Shown here: piece by piece, positions 52,054 to 62,939 of the stretch | How positions within the stretch are numbered: position 1 is the stretch's first letter | Layout: every line of letters starts with the position of its first letter | NCBI GenBank assembly: GCA_030248135.1 | Contig: JASANC010003634.1 | Location: 1-64,000 of the forward strand | Length of the DNA: 64,000 nucleotides | From: Theristus sp. LFF4_11 | Lineage: Eukaryota > Nematoda > Chromadorea > Monhysterida > Xyalidae | Direction of reading: 5' to 3' | Notes under the pieces: generated by a model | Seen by the model: only the letters and a program-made list of their open reading frames with translations | The model's database searches: none | What the model was told of the DNA's origin: nothing | Made by a program: the position numbers and the translations under genes

Positions 52054-53587
52054 TCTATTATACTAAGATAGTTACTGTGTAAGTAAGTCTGTTCACATTT
52101 TCGTTCCAAAGCATTTTTTCAGTTTGAGCCTATTTTGCTATTTAAGTCATCATCTGCTAAAGACTTTACTTCATTTTCTAATGACGATGTTCTTACTCCA
52201 TTTTCTAATGACAAGGCAATGTTCAAATCGTCATTCTACATGACTTCGTCATCATGATGCCTTTTGCTCATTAGCAACAACTTACAAACAATGGACAAAT
52301 AGCAATTTTGGTGTTCAAAATTTTATAATCGACTGCAAAAGATGAAATAAAAACCGTCTCGATCTGGAACGCTGAAGTGCAACAACGACAAGCGAGACAA
52401 TCGTAAGAATTGCAAGAACTCGATTGTAAAATGAAATGAGTCGTTTATGTTAGGGTAAACGGGTTGAAAGAAGCTAAATAGCAAACCAAAAGCGACCGTT
52501 TCACAATGGGTACTCAGAAAAGTGTTGCTTTTTGTTACTACACTCAATCAAAAAGGCCTGGCTTAGATTAATGCAAGCGCGGAAAAGAAGTAAGCATACC
52601 AAACAAAATCGAGCGTTTTGCTACGGGTATAAAGTAAAGTGTTGCTTAGCAAAACAAAAGCGACCGTTTCACAATGGGTACTCAGAAAAGTGTTGCTTTT
52701 TGTTACTACACTCAATCAAAAAGGCCTGACTTAGATTAAATCAAGCGCGGAAAAGAAGTAAGCATACCAAACAAAATCGAGCGTTTTGCTACGGGTATAA
52801 AGTAAAGTGTTGCTTTTTGTCCTTTCCATTCTATGAAAAAGGCTTAGGTTAGGGTAGGCGGGCAAAAGAAGTGAACATACCAACCAAAAGCAGCCGTTTC
52901 GCAACGGGTCTTCAAAAAAAGTTTTGCATTTGTCGTCATTTAAATTCTAAAAGGCTTGGCTTAGGTTAGAGTAAGCGGGAAAAAAGTTTCAAAACAAAAG
53001 CTGGCGTTTTGCAACAATTATTCAGTAGTCTTTTTTCATCTTTTACACACTAAAAGGGTTGGCTCAGATAAGGGTTTTGCAATGGGTATTCAGAAAAGTG
53101 TTTTTTCGTCATTTACACTTCATCGACAAGAAATTCCAGTTCCACAAGGAATAGATTGCAGCATCAACAAAGATGTGGGCACGATCGATGGCGAAGCAGT
53201 GGAACGGTCCACATATAATTGATCAATTTTTAACGGGAATGACAGCGACATTGAAAAGCTAATAAATGAGAATTAATTTTGATTCTTTAAAAGGGAACGT
53301 CAGTTGTTTGTTGCTGATTAAAAAAGAATGTTTTCCATATTGTTGACAAAAAGCGCGCCTTAAAACTGAAAATACTGTGATTTTCAAAAAAGTAGGAGCA
53401 TCGAGTGCTTCAAGAATGAACGATCATTTCTATGGTTAATCAACAACAATCGGTTAAAGCAGCTCAAAATGAAAATGCAATGCATGTTTAGTCCGGGTCG
53501 TGGGCAAGGTCAAAAGGCTAAACTCCATTCAAAAATAACAGTTGTATTCAACAGCTAACCGTCCGTAGGCACGGGTCAATTGGCTAG
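52054..53587 (+). mobile_element. Helitron-type element, copy 1
   Basis: 5' TCTATTATACTAAGATAG preceded by A; 3' end with a degenerate hairpin (CCGTCCGTAGGCACGG) and GGCTAG followed by T. TC at the 5' end, a 3' hairpin shortly before CTAG and insertion between A and T are Helitron hallmarks. No Rep/helicase ORF, so non-autonomous. The interior has about 130-bp degenerate repeats built on AAAAAGG.CT.GGCTTAG.TTA and CGGG.A, related to the arrays flanking the LINE downstream. Confidence 0.8.
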
Positions 53588-56500
53588 TCTATAATACTAA
53601 GATAGTTACTGTGTGAGCTGATTAAGTAAGTCTGTTCACATTTTCAGTCCAAAGCATTTTTTTCAGTTTGAGCCTATTTTGCTATTTAAGTCATCATCTG
53701 CTAAAAACTTTACTCCATTTTCTAATGACGATGTTTTTACTCCATTTTCTAATGACAAGGCAATGTTCACATTGTCATTCTCCATGACTTCGTCATCATG
53801 ATGCCTTTTGCTCATTAGCAACAACTTACATACAATGGACAAATAGCAATTTTGGTGCTCAAAATTTTATAATCGATTGCAAAAGATGAAATAAAAACCG
53901 TCTCGATCTGGAACGCTCAAGTGCAACAACGACAAGCGAGACAATCGTAAGAATTGCAAGAACTCGATTGTAAACTGAAATGAGTCGCTTATGTTAGGGT
54001 AAACGGGTTGAAAGAAGCTAAATAGCAAAACAAAAGCGACCGTTTCACAATGAATACTCAGAAAAGTGTTGCTTTTTGTTACTAACATTCAATCAAAAAG
54101 GCCTGGCTTAGATTAATGCAAGCCCGGAAAAGAAGTAAGTATACCAAACAAAATCGGGCGTTTTGCTACGGGTATTAAGTAAAGTGTTGCTTTTTGTCCT
54201 TTCCATTCTATCAAAAAGCTTTGGCTTAGGTTAGGGTAGGCGGGCAAAAGAAGTGAACATACCAACCAAAAGCAGCCGTTTCGCAACGGATCTTCAAAAA
54301 AGTTTTGCATTTGCCGTCATTTCAACTCTAAAAGCTTGGCTTAGGTTAGAGTAAGCGGGAAAAGTTTCAAAACAAAAGCTGGCGTTTTGCAACAATTATT
54401 CAGAAGTGTAGTCTTTTTATCTTTTACACACTTAAAGGGTTGGCTCAGATAAGGGTTTTGCAATGTGTACCAGGTATTCAGAAAAAAAGTGTTTTTTTCG
54501 TCATTTACACTCCATCGACAAGAAATTCCAGTTCCACAAGGAATAGATTGCAGCATCAACAAAGATGTGGCCACGATCGATGGCGAAGCAGTAGAACGGT
54601 CTACATATAATCGATCAATTTTTTAACGGGAATGACAGCGACATTGAAAAAAAGCTAATTGAAGTGGACCTCCTTAGATGTAATGGTCACTCTAGACTGC
54701 CGAAACAATCCGAGCTGCTGTGTGTGATGACCGGTGGACGACGTTGGGTTTTTTACTTTTTACTTTACTTTTACTCAATTAAAACGACGACGACTTCTAT
54801 TAAAACGACTTTACTTTTATTAAAACGACGACGACAGACGATAGAAATAAAGAGGGACAAAAACGGCACGAACGGCACATGCTGAACTCATAAAACACGG
54901 CACTTTTATAATGTACGAGAACGAACCAAGGAAAAATAGCTTAACAAAGATTTAAGAAAACTGTTGAGCATCTAGGAAAAAAGTAGATGAGCATTGGAAG
55001 TCAAGCGCTCTGTCAGAAACAGCTCACCGTAAACCCGGCTTTGTGTGAGAGTACAGACACGAAGGCTAAAGTAGGACATTACAGTACCCTACTCCCCCAT
55101 ACGGAGCGCCCTCGCGACGTCACTCTCCCTACGCAGCCGAGTGTCTGGTGCACTGTCTGACCTGGGCACCTGCTTCCACTCATTTCAAAACTCCTAAATG
55201 CTCCAACTACTGAAATTGAATCACTTGGAACTCGAACTCAGAAAACAAAGACCAACAACTATCAAGTTCGAAAACCAAAAAACTGAACTGCCAAACTGAA
55301 AAACCTAAAAGCTATCCTGACAAACGAAAACAAAACAAAATTAAACTGTCACGATGATTAGAAATTTTGATCACGCATTGAAGTCGAATTGCGTCGAAAA
55401 CCCCAAAGAAAAACCGCCAAAACTAAAATAGAAGAAAAAGCATTAAAACAGTTCACCCTCTCCCCACACTGAAAACGGGGGTAAAACAAAACAAATAAAA
55501 TCAAACAAATCTATTACAAAACTGTTACAAAACTGTTACAAATCAGCAGAAAACTGGCGCAACCTGCACTCTACGTCGCAGTTTACTGGAGACTTCAGAT
55601 CAAAGAACCGTGGCTAAACAATAAAACTTCTACTGCGCTTCACTGCGCCACAACCAAACTTCTCCTCGCAGCCTTCTTCAGCAACACCACCACAGCCAAT
55701 CACGTTTTTGATCACGGAGGCCGTCCTCCGTTCGGTTTGAGTCTCGGAGACCGAAATAACTCCGAATCGGTTTGAGTCACGGAGACCGAAAAAAAACTCC
55801 GACCAACCAATCTCCGCTGCGGCGTTCTGGCTTTCTCGAAAGCTGCCCTCGGCGAAACCCGGCCGTGCCATAGATCGACGCCGTCTCAGCTCGCATGCCG
55901 CCACAACTCCAGCCACCGCGTCTCCGTTCCATGCGACGTTCTGCCAGCCACTGGTGCGCCCGCCACTCCGCTGATCTGCTTCGGCGACACTCGACGACAC
56001 GCGAAGACGCGCAGCACGCCACCGCCTCTCGTCGACGCTGACCCTCCATGGCCTTTCTGCACTGACCCTCCATGGTCTCGGTGCACGCGACGTCGCCACC
56101 CAGCATTGTCTCGGCGGGACCTCCACTGAAGTGGACCTCCTTAGATGTAATGGTCACTCTAGACTGCCGAAACAATCCGAGCTGCTGTGTGTGATGACCG
56201 GTGGACGACGTTGGGTTTTTTACTTTTTACTTTACTTTTACTCAATTAAAACGACGACGACTTCTATTAAAACGACTTTACTTTTATTAAAACGACGACG
56301 ACAGACGATAGAAATAAAGAGGGACAAAAACGGCACGAACGGCACATGCTGAACTCATAAAACACGGCACTTTTATAATGTACGAGAACGAACCAAGGAA
56401 AAATAGCTTAACAAAGATTTAAGAAAACTGTTGAGCATCTAGGAAAAAAGTAGATGAGCATTGGAAGTCAAGCGCTTTGTCAGAAACAGCTCACCGTAAA

Positions 56501-56880
56501 CCCGGCTTTGTGTGAGAGTACAGACACGAAGGCTAAAGTAGGACATTACATAATAAATGACAATTAATTTTGATTCTTTAAAAGGGAACGTCAGTTGTTT
56601 GTTGCTGACTAAAAAAGATTGTTTTTCATAGTGTTGACAAAAAAGCGCGCCTTAAAACTGAAAATACTGTGATTTTCAAAAAAGTAGGAGCATCGAGTGC
56701 TTCAAGAATAAACGATCATTTCTATGGTTAATCAACAACAATCGGTTAAAGCAGCTCAAAAAGAAAATGCAATGCATGTTTAGTCCGGGTCTTGGGTAAG
56801 GTCAAAAGGCTAAACTCCATTCAAAAATAACAGTTGTATTCAACAGCTAACCGTGCCGTAGGCACGGGTCAATTGGCTAG
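53588..56880 (+). mobile_element. Helitron-type element, copy 2, interrupted by an LTR element
   Basis: It starts immediately after copy 1 (TCTATAATACTAAGATAG) and ends with an intact hairpin CCGTGCC-GTA-GGCACGG followed by GTCAATTGGCTAG|T. It aligns with copy 1 throughout once the insertion at 54660-56550 is removed. Adjacent head-to-tail copies are a known habit of Helitrons (insertion beside a resident copy, or rolling-circle concatemers). Confidence 0.85.
54660..56550 (+). mobile_element. Short LTR retrotransposon (TRIM/LARD-like), nested
   Basis: LTRs at 54660-55084 and 56127-56550 begin TGAAGTGGACC and end GGACATTACA (TG..CA) and are nearly identical (I see one substitution, GCGCTCTG against GCGCTTTG, and a one-base length difference). 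A TAAT duplication flanks it (54656-54659 and 56551-56554), and Helitron copy 1 keeps the empty site GCTAATAAATGA near 53266. The 1.04-kb interior lacks gag, pol or a clear primer-binding site; a 170-codon minus-strand frame there has no recognisable motif. Near-identical LTRs mean recent insertion. Confidence 0.9.
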
Positions 56881-56989
56881 TTACTACTAAATTTACAATT
56901 TGTCTGTCCGTCACACTTTTGAATTGGCGCCCATTTTTTGCTATTAAAGAAAGCTTCATCTCATCTCAATCTCAATCTCAATCTTTATC

Positions 56990-57834
56990 TATTTTTAATA
57001 TCACTTCAAATTGTTTAATCAAAACGCCGCTCTTCATAGCTGAAAGTCATCATGATACTCTTTTCAAGTTGATACTCTACGGTTATGGCTACAGTTGGCA
57101 AATAGCAATTGTTGCTGCTCAAAACGTGACGAGCGACTGCGAAAGATGTGACAAAACCGTCTTTGAAAAAAGTAAGATATTTTCAATTCGGTCGCAATGG
57201 TATTTACCATTCATTTTCACTTTGCAAAAGGCTTGGGTTATGTTAGGGTAAACGGGTAAAAAGAAGCAATGACTGCAAAACAAAACTTAAAAACGTCACT
57301 TTTTTGTTTCTTCTATTCATTTTCACTTTACGAAAAAGGCTTGGCTTAGGTAAACGGGTAAAAAAGCATAACTTTTTAAAACGGGTAATTAAAAAAACCG
57401 TTAATTTTTATATTTTTATTCAATTTTACTTCATTTACAAAAAGGCTTGACTTAGGTTACGGTGAACGGGTAAAAATAGCAAAATCATAAACCTCGCATT
57501 TTCGCTTTATAAAAGATGCTTGGCTTACGTTAGGGTAAACGGGTTAAAGAAGCATTAGCTTTTTAAAACGGGTAATTGAAAAAAACCGTTAATTTTTATA
57601 TTTTTTATTCAATTTTACTTCATTTGCAAAAAGGCTTGACTTAGGTTAGGGTGAACGGGTAAAAGAAGCATTATCTTATTAAAACGGGTAATTGAAAAAA
57701 ACGGTAATTTTTATATTTTTTATTCAATTTTACTTCATTTACAAAAAGGCTTGACTTAGGTTACGGTGAACGGGTAAAAATTGCAAAATCATAAACTTCG
57801 CATTTTCACTTTACAAAAAAGGCTTGGGTTAGTT

Positions 57835-57840
<6 letters not shown>
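56990..57840. repeat. Left inverted array flanking the LINE
   Basis: Degenerate repeats of about 100-150 bp with TTTAC.AAAAAGGCTTGACTTAGGTTA, GGTGAACGGGTAAAA and AAAACGGGTAATT. The reverse complement fills 62940-63810, including the outer GACTGCGAAAGATGTGACAAAACCGTC block. The unit is related to the interior of the Helitrons at 52-56 kb. Confidence 0.85.
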
Positions 57841-57865
<25 letters not shown>

Positions 57866-58075
57866 TTTGTATTTTTTGTAAAATTTTTTTTGTTTGGGTT
57901 TTTACCCATAAACTTGAGTTTCAGGAATTCAATCCGTCGACGTGGTGCCCTTGTGGCGCCAGAAACAAAAACTCGAGTCGCTCGTCTCAAGCTGGCCGAA
58001 GGCAGGAAGCGGTCACTGTCACTGGTTTCCTCGCCGACGACGTCGCCCATTCTCCAGGCGCCCAAGCGTGCAAAT

Positions 58076-59005
58076 ATGGCCGAGCCGTCGGCGTTGGAAG
58101 CTATTCTGACTGCATTGACACAACAGATAAAAGAACAAAACGATCTAATTCGCCAACAGCAACAACGGCAAGAGGAGTTCATTCGGCAGCAACAGCAGCG
58201 GCAAGACGAACGCGACAGTGCGATTATTGACTTGCTAAAGAAACAAAGTGAAATGCTCAGTGTTTTGATGAGCAAATTCAACGCGCCACAAGCTGTCACG
58301 AATAATATCGATCACACGTATGGGCGCCCGCCTGCGTTCATTTCTCCTGACGTGCAGAATGCGCTCCAAATCGATCGGAGCGTCAACCAGGCGATCGCTA
58401 CAGAGACCGAGCTGGCCGAGCGCAAAGCAAAAGCGAACAATCTGGTGTTGTCGGGTTGGCGCGAGGCGACGCCGCGGCTCTCAATGTTTGGCGACAATCG
58501 ATCCAACGAACACGTCAACTCAGAATTGAAGTTCGTTCGGGACGTCGTGACTGATGCTGGCGGCAATCGTGAGGACGTGAAGGAGGTCTTTCGTTTGGGC
58601 ACGTACTCCGATGCTGCTCGCCCGGGTGGACGACCGCGCGGACCGCGCTTGCTGAAAGTGATCTTGGATTCGCCGCAGGCCAAGTCGTTGCTCCGGGAGA
58701 ACATCAAGAAATTCGGTGATCACAAATCTATTTACTTTCGAAATGACAAGACCGTCGCCCAGCGAGCAATTGAGGCTGAGGCACGTAGCATTCTGTATCG
58801 TTTTCGTGGTCTCAATGACTCGAATAAGAATTGTGTTTTGCGTGAAAGTTTTGATGGCAAATTCACAATCAGGCAGAAAGTCAACACGAATGGTCATTCT
58901 GATTGTCGTTTTGTTGCCGATCCGTTTTCTCCGGACTTTTTAGGTCGGCTGACCGCCGCTTCTGGAGGCGACAAGGGTTCTGGCACGGGTGCTGGTGGTC
59001 AATAG
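58076..59005 (+). CDS. LINE ORF1 protein, ~309 aa
   Basis: ATG 58076 opens 309 codons ending in TAG at 59003. The frame is open further upstream, but this is the first ATG with protein-like context. Residues about 15-70 are rich in Gln/Arg/Glu (I-R-Q-Q-Q-Q-R-Q repeated) and likely form a coiled coil for trimerisation. The middle and C-terminal region is basic and could bind nucleic acid; no CCHC knuckle is seen. It ends in a Gly-rich tail. The stop is followed in the same frame by ORF2. Confidence 0.75.
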   Translation: MAEPSALEAILTALTQQIKEQNDLIRQQQQRQEEFIRQQQQRQDERDSAIIDLLKKQSEMLSVLMSKFNAPQAVTNNIDHTYGRPPAFISPDVQNALQIDRSVNQAIATETELAERKAKANNLVLSGWREATPRLSMFGDNRSNEHVNSELKFVRDVVTDAGGNREDVKEVFRLGTYSDAARPGGRPRGPRLLKVILDSPQAKSLLRENIKKFGDHKSIYFRNDKTVAQRAIEAEARSILYRFRGLNDSNKNCVLRESFDGKFTIRQKVNTNGHSDCRFVADPFSPDFLGRLTAASGGDKGSGTGAGGQ

Positions 59006-61924
59006 GATCGCGGCTCTCTTGACAAAAAACCACACCATAACAAACCAGGTTCTACTGTTCATTTTTATTTTGCTAATGTTCGTTCTATTTTATCTCAAAA
59101 CAAGAGAGACGCCTTGGACAACATGCTGTTGGGTGATTCAAATGTCTCATCAGACAAAATTGTTTATTTACTTGCTGAAACCTGGCTAAATCAAAGCGTG
59201 AGCGATTCAACAATTGTGAATGAGCACCAATATCAAGTTTTCCGACTTGATAGAAAATATGGCGAGCGAGGAGGTGGCCTTCTTTGCCTGGTTCCAAAAA
59301 CGATGAAAGCCAAACTCTTACCCAACCTAACTTCCTGCTATTCAGATTTTGAGATACTGTCTCTCAAACTGTTTCTCAACAACACCAGTTTTATTGTGGC
59401 AATCGTCTATCGTATTCCCGGCTCCCCTACTCGAAATCTAGCCACGTGGAAAAATTTATTAGATTCATTGTCTAAACTACTTGAAACTGGTCAAGGAACC
59501 TTCATTTTTGGAGACTTTAATCTTCCTGGAATAATTTGGTCTCCTTCTATTCGCTGCGGCCCCCAGGATAAAAAAGCATGTTTGGAATTTATTGACAGAA
59601 CGGATGAACTGGGCTTAACACAGATGGTTTCGCTTCCGACTAGAAATGAAAATTTTCTGGATTTAGCTTTTGTGTCTGCTACAAACTTAGTTGAAACGTG
59701 TGAAATATCGGACCCATTCGGCTTTCCCAATTGCTCAAGTGATCACAAATCTATCATTCTAAAAACATGCATTAGTTTTGGCAGTAAACCTGAAATTATT
59801 CAGTATAAAGATTATAGCCATGGAAAATGGCATGAAATTGAAAGAAAGCTCTTGAACTTCAATTGGAAACCAGCTTTTAGTAGTTGCCAGACAGTAAATG
59901 ACATGTATAACCTATTTTGTAATGTCTGCAAATTTTTTATCGACAATTTCATTCCGATTAGAAGGCGTTCTGCCTCAAAAGGTAAACTTTTGCCTTGGAG
60001 ACGGCGTTTGCATAAGCTGCACATGATACAATGTCGTCTCAAGAAAGTTTCAAGAAATGGTGTCAACCAATATCTTTCCTATCAGGTAATTAATCACATC
60101 ATACAAAAAATGAAAAGAAAAGAAGCAACTGCAGCCGACAACAGGGCATTCCAAAATCCAAACCCTAAAAAATTTTGGTCCGCTGTCAACAGGAGAATCA
60201 AGAAAAGCAGATCTTTACCAGTACTAGAAAGCGTAGATGGAGAGCCACTGGTGTCTGACATTGATAAAGCTGTCGCTTTCAATGATTTCTTTGCGAAAAG
60301 TTTCAAGCAAAAAGATCACACAGTAAAAATACAAGTTGAAAACGAACCTTCCTCGCTAGTAAAACAAATAACACCAGAAGTGGTGTTCTCTTACCTACAA
60401 AAACTAAATAAGAAAACAGTTTGTGGTCCTGACGGCGTTCCTCAAATTTTCTTGAAAAAACTGTCTGCTAGTTTAGCCGAACCCCTCTCTATGATCATGG
60501 ATGCATCCTTGCATAGAAGCGAGGTTCCCGATTTTTGGAGGCAAGCTGTCGTTCAACCTATCCCGAAAAAAGTTAGCAGCCCTTATTTGCATAATTACCG
60601 ACCGATATCTCTTACTTCAAATGTATGCAAAGTTTTAGAAAAAATTATAAGGGATGAACTGATTAGTTTTTGCTTACAAGAGAACATCTTTTCCCCCTAC
60701 CAGTTTGGTTTCATTCCTGGACGCAGTGTGGAGACTCAACTCTTACTATGTCTGAATGACTGGACAAAATCCCTTGATGATGGTTTTGGAACTGACGTTG
60801 TCTATTTGGATATCTCGAAAGCTTTCGATACGGTTTCACACTGCATTCTTCTTCAAAAACTATGGGATCTTGGAATTAAACATTATTTGTTGAACTGGAT
60901 TAAAGCCTACCTTCAAAATCGATCCCAGTGGGTTCGTATCAACACTGCTAAATCAAAACCTGTTGAGGTTACCTCCGGAGTGCCCCAAGGTAGCGTACTG
61001 GGACCAGTTCTTTTTGCGCTGTTCATTAATGACCTCCCTCAAGTGATATCGCACTCTAAATGTGTTTTGTATGCTGATGACGTTAAAATTTACAGAGAAG
61101 TGTATCACTGGAAGGACAGAGCTGCAATCCAAAGCGATCTTGATGCTTTAAACAACTGGATGAAGCTTAACTCCCTCGATTTATCTGTCTCAAAAACAAG
61201 GATTCTCCACGTGGGACCCAAGAAAAATCCTCATTTCCAATATACAATAGACAATAAAACTATTGAATCAACACCAGCAATTAGAGATCTAGGTGTACTT
61301 GTTGATGAATCCTTGAGTTTCAATGACCATATTCGGACCGTTGTCAAAAAAGCAAATAGCATAGTTGGCACCATCAAGCACTGCTTCCGCATTAGAACAA
61401 AAAGTTTCAGGCTGCGTCTGTTCAAAACACTCGCCCTGCCCCACCTAAATTTTTGCCCAACTGTTTGGTCTTCATCTCTAATAGGTCTAAATAAGCTTGT
61501 TGAATCTCCACAAAGATCTTTTACAAAATATTTACTCGGCTATGAAATGAACACATCATACCAGGACAGGCTTCACCAAACTGGCTTACTCCCTATTATA
61601 ATTCAAAGACACATTTCAGACCTTACCATGGTTTACAAATTTATCCATTCTGTTACTTTCGTTCCCTTTCTGAACGATTTCTTTATTTTTCAACAAACCG
61701 GAACAGGTACTCGAGGTCATTCACTCAAACTCGCAGTTCCCAGAAACAAGACCACTATCAGGAAAAATTTTTGGTGCGTTAGGACCATACATCTCTGGAA
61801 TCTTTTGTCTGATGAAACTGTCACCTCACCAACTACAGCCAGTTTTCGGAGGCGTCTCAAAACACAGGAATATAAAAAAATTCATTCATTTGTCTTTGGT
61901 AAATTTTCTGCTGCATTGGAATAG
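59006..61924 (+). CDS. LINE ORF2: endonuclease and reverse transcriptase, ~970 aa
   Basis: The frame is open from the ORF1 stop; the first ATG is 59123, but conserved endonuclease sequence (F-A-N-V-R-S-I) lies before it. Endonuclease motifs: A-E-T-W-L, V-Y-R-I-P, G-D-F-N-L-P and C-S-S-D-H-K. Reverse-transcriptase motifs: N-Y-R-P-I-S-L-T, Q-F-G-F-I-P-G-R-S, L-D-I-S-K-A-F-D-T-V, S-G-V-P-Q-G-S-V-L-G-P and catalytic Y-A-D-D, then the thumb region with L-G-V. No frameshift or internal stop. It performs target-primed reverse transcription of the element RNA. Because ORF2 is in frame with ORF1 across one TAG, readthrough or non-AUG reinitiation is likely. Confidence 0.92.
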   Translation, partial: DRGSLDKKPHHNKPGSTVHFYFANVRSILSQNKRDALDNMLLGDSNVSSDKIVYLLAETWLNQSVSDSTIVNEHQYQVFRLDRKYGERGGGLLCLVPKTMKAKLLPNLTSCYSDFEILSLKLFLNNTSFIVAIVYRIPGSPTRNLATWKNLLDSLSKLLETGQGTFIFGDFNLPGIIWSPSIRCGPQDKKACLEFIDRTDELGLTQMVSLPTRNENFLDLAFVSATNLVETCEISDPFGFPNCSSDHKSIILKTCISFGSKPEIIQYKDYSHGKWHEIERKLLNFNWKPAFSSCQTVNDMYNLFCNVCKFFIDNFIPIRRRSASKGKLLPWRRRLHKLHMIQCRLKKVSRNGVNQYLSYQVINHIIQKMKRKEATAADNRAFQNPNPKKFWSAVNRRIKKSRSLPVLESVDGEPLVSDIDKAVAFNDFFAKSFKQKDHTVKIQVENEPSSLVKQITPEVVFSYLQKLNKKTVCGPDGVPQIFLKKLSASLAEPLSMIMDASLHRSEVPDFWRQAVVQPIPKKVSSPYLHNYRPISLTSNVCKVLEKIIRDELISFCLQENIFSPYQFGFIPGRSVETQLLLCLNDWTKSLDDGFGTDVVYLDISKAFDTVSHCILLQKLWDLGIKHYLLNWIKAYLQNRSQWVRINTAKSKPVEVTSGVPQGSVLGPVLFALFINDLPQVISHSKCVLYADDVKIYREVYHWKDRAAIQSDLDALNNWMKLNSLDLSVSKTRILHVGPKKNPHFQYTIDNKTIESTPAIRDLGVLVDESLSFNDHIRTVVKKANSIVGTIKHCFRIRTKSFRLRLFKTLALPHLNFCPTVWSSSLIGLNKLVESPQRSFTKYLLGYEMNTSYQDRLHQTGLLPIIIQRHISDLTMVYKFIHSVTFVPFLNDFFIFQQTGTGTRGHSLKLAVPRNKTTIRKNFWCVRTIHLWNLLSDETVTSPTTASFRRRLKTQEYKKIHSFVFGKFSAALE

Positions 61925-62939
61925 ACAGGAGAGTCCGCCCAGCCGCCAGCACTCTTTGTTTTGTTTTGTTTTGTTTTGAAACATGTTCAACTGAATGTGA
62001 TTGCGTTTTTGTTTTGAATCACATGTGCTCTTTTGTGCGACGTTTCGTGTTGTTTTCTTTTTTCTTGTATCTGGTGCAAGTGTGTGTCCATGTCACAGCT
62101 CTTTTTATCTCGCGTTTTTTCTGTGTGCTCTTGTGGCTTTTGTGTTCAGGGTGTTCTTTTTGTTAACTAGCACTGTTACTTGCTTGCTGTTGCTCATCAC
62201 TTGCTGTTAGCTGTATTTGGGATGGCACAGGAAAAACAAAAGCCCATAAACAAAAAAAAAAAAAAAAAAAAAGAAAAGAAAAAAAAAAAAAAAAAAAAAT
62301 AAAAAAAAAAGAAAAAAAAGAAAAAAAAACAAGAGAGAAAAACTGCGATGAAGAAAAGAAAAGCAACTGTGCCGTGTTTATTTTGCTTTCTCTTGCTTAA
62401 TTTAATCGTGCCTGAATGTCAATCGTGGCCGTTGTGCGCTGTCTGATGTTGTCGGTTCGTGATCGCGCTATTTTATTTATTTCTTCTCTCAAGCTTCAAT
62501 TGTGTTTGCGCGTTTTTTTTTAACATTCAATTGTTTCTGACTGTCGACGGTTGGTTTTATTTTGTGGATTTTGTTTCTTTGTGTGAATACCCGGGCAGTC
62601 ATCTGCCCATTCGTTTGCATCGACTTTTTGCTTGCTTTCATTCATGCATTCACCAAGTTCATCAATAATCTTGTGTTTCTTTAGGTTTTTTTTTGTGACA
62701 TCAATTGTGTTTGTTTTGCATAATGGAAGTTTTGTGAATGTGTTGATGTGAACTGGCCGTGAGGCATACAAATAAAATTGATTGATTGATTGATTGATTC
62801 CCATGCAACAAAAATATTAGGTTGGTATTTTTTGGGGGGGGTGTGAAGGGGGGTGGTTTTTTTTTTTTTTGGTTTGGGTGGGAAAACAGTAACGTTTACT
62901 GAATAATAACCCTGAAGAAAATTTACCTTGTGCTGCCGT

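Larger units (their letters stand above)
57845..62799 (+). mobile_element. CR1/Jockey-like LINE, nearly full length
   Basis: A short leader, ORF1 (58076-59005), ORF2 (59006-61924), then an ~870-bp 3' region containing an A-rich tract (62252-62332) and ending in ATTG repeats (about five units near 62779-62799). ORF2 has both an AP endonuclease and a reverse transcriptase without internal stops, so the copy may be active or very young. The ATTG-type 3' tail and domain order fit the CR1/L2/Jockey group; the exact clade is not settled. Confidence 0.9.

Noticed and set aside
55614..56126. 170-codon minus-strand ORF inside the LTR element
   Set aside because: Arg/Trp/Val-rich product of a GC-rich non-coding interior; no motif, and antisense to the element.
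62245..62335. Poly(A) tail marking the end of the LINE
   Set aside because: The A-rich tract is internal; about 470 bp of 3' sequence follow and end in ATTG repeats, which fit the element end better.
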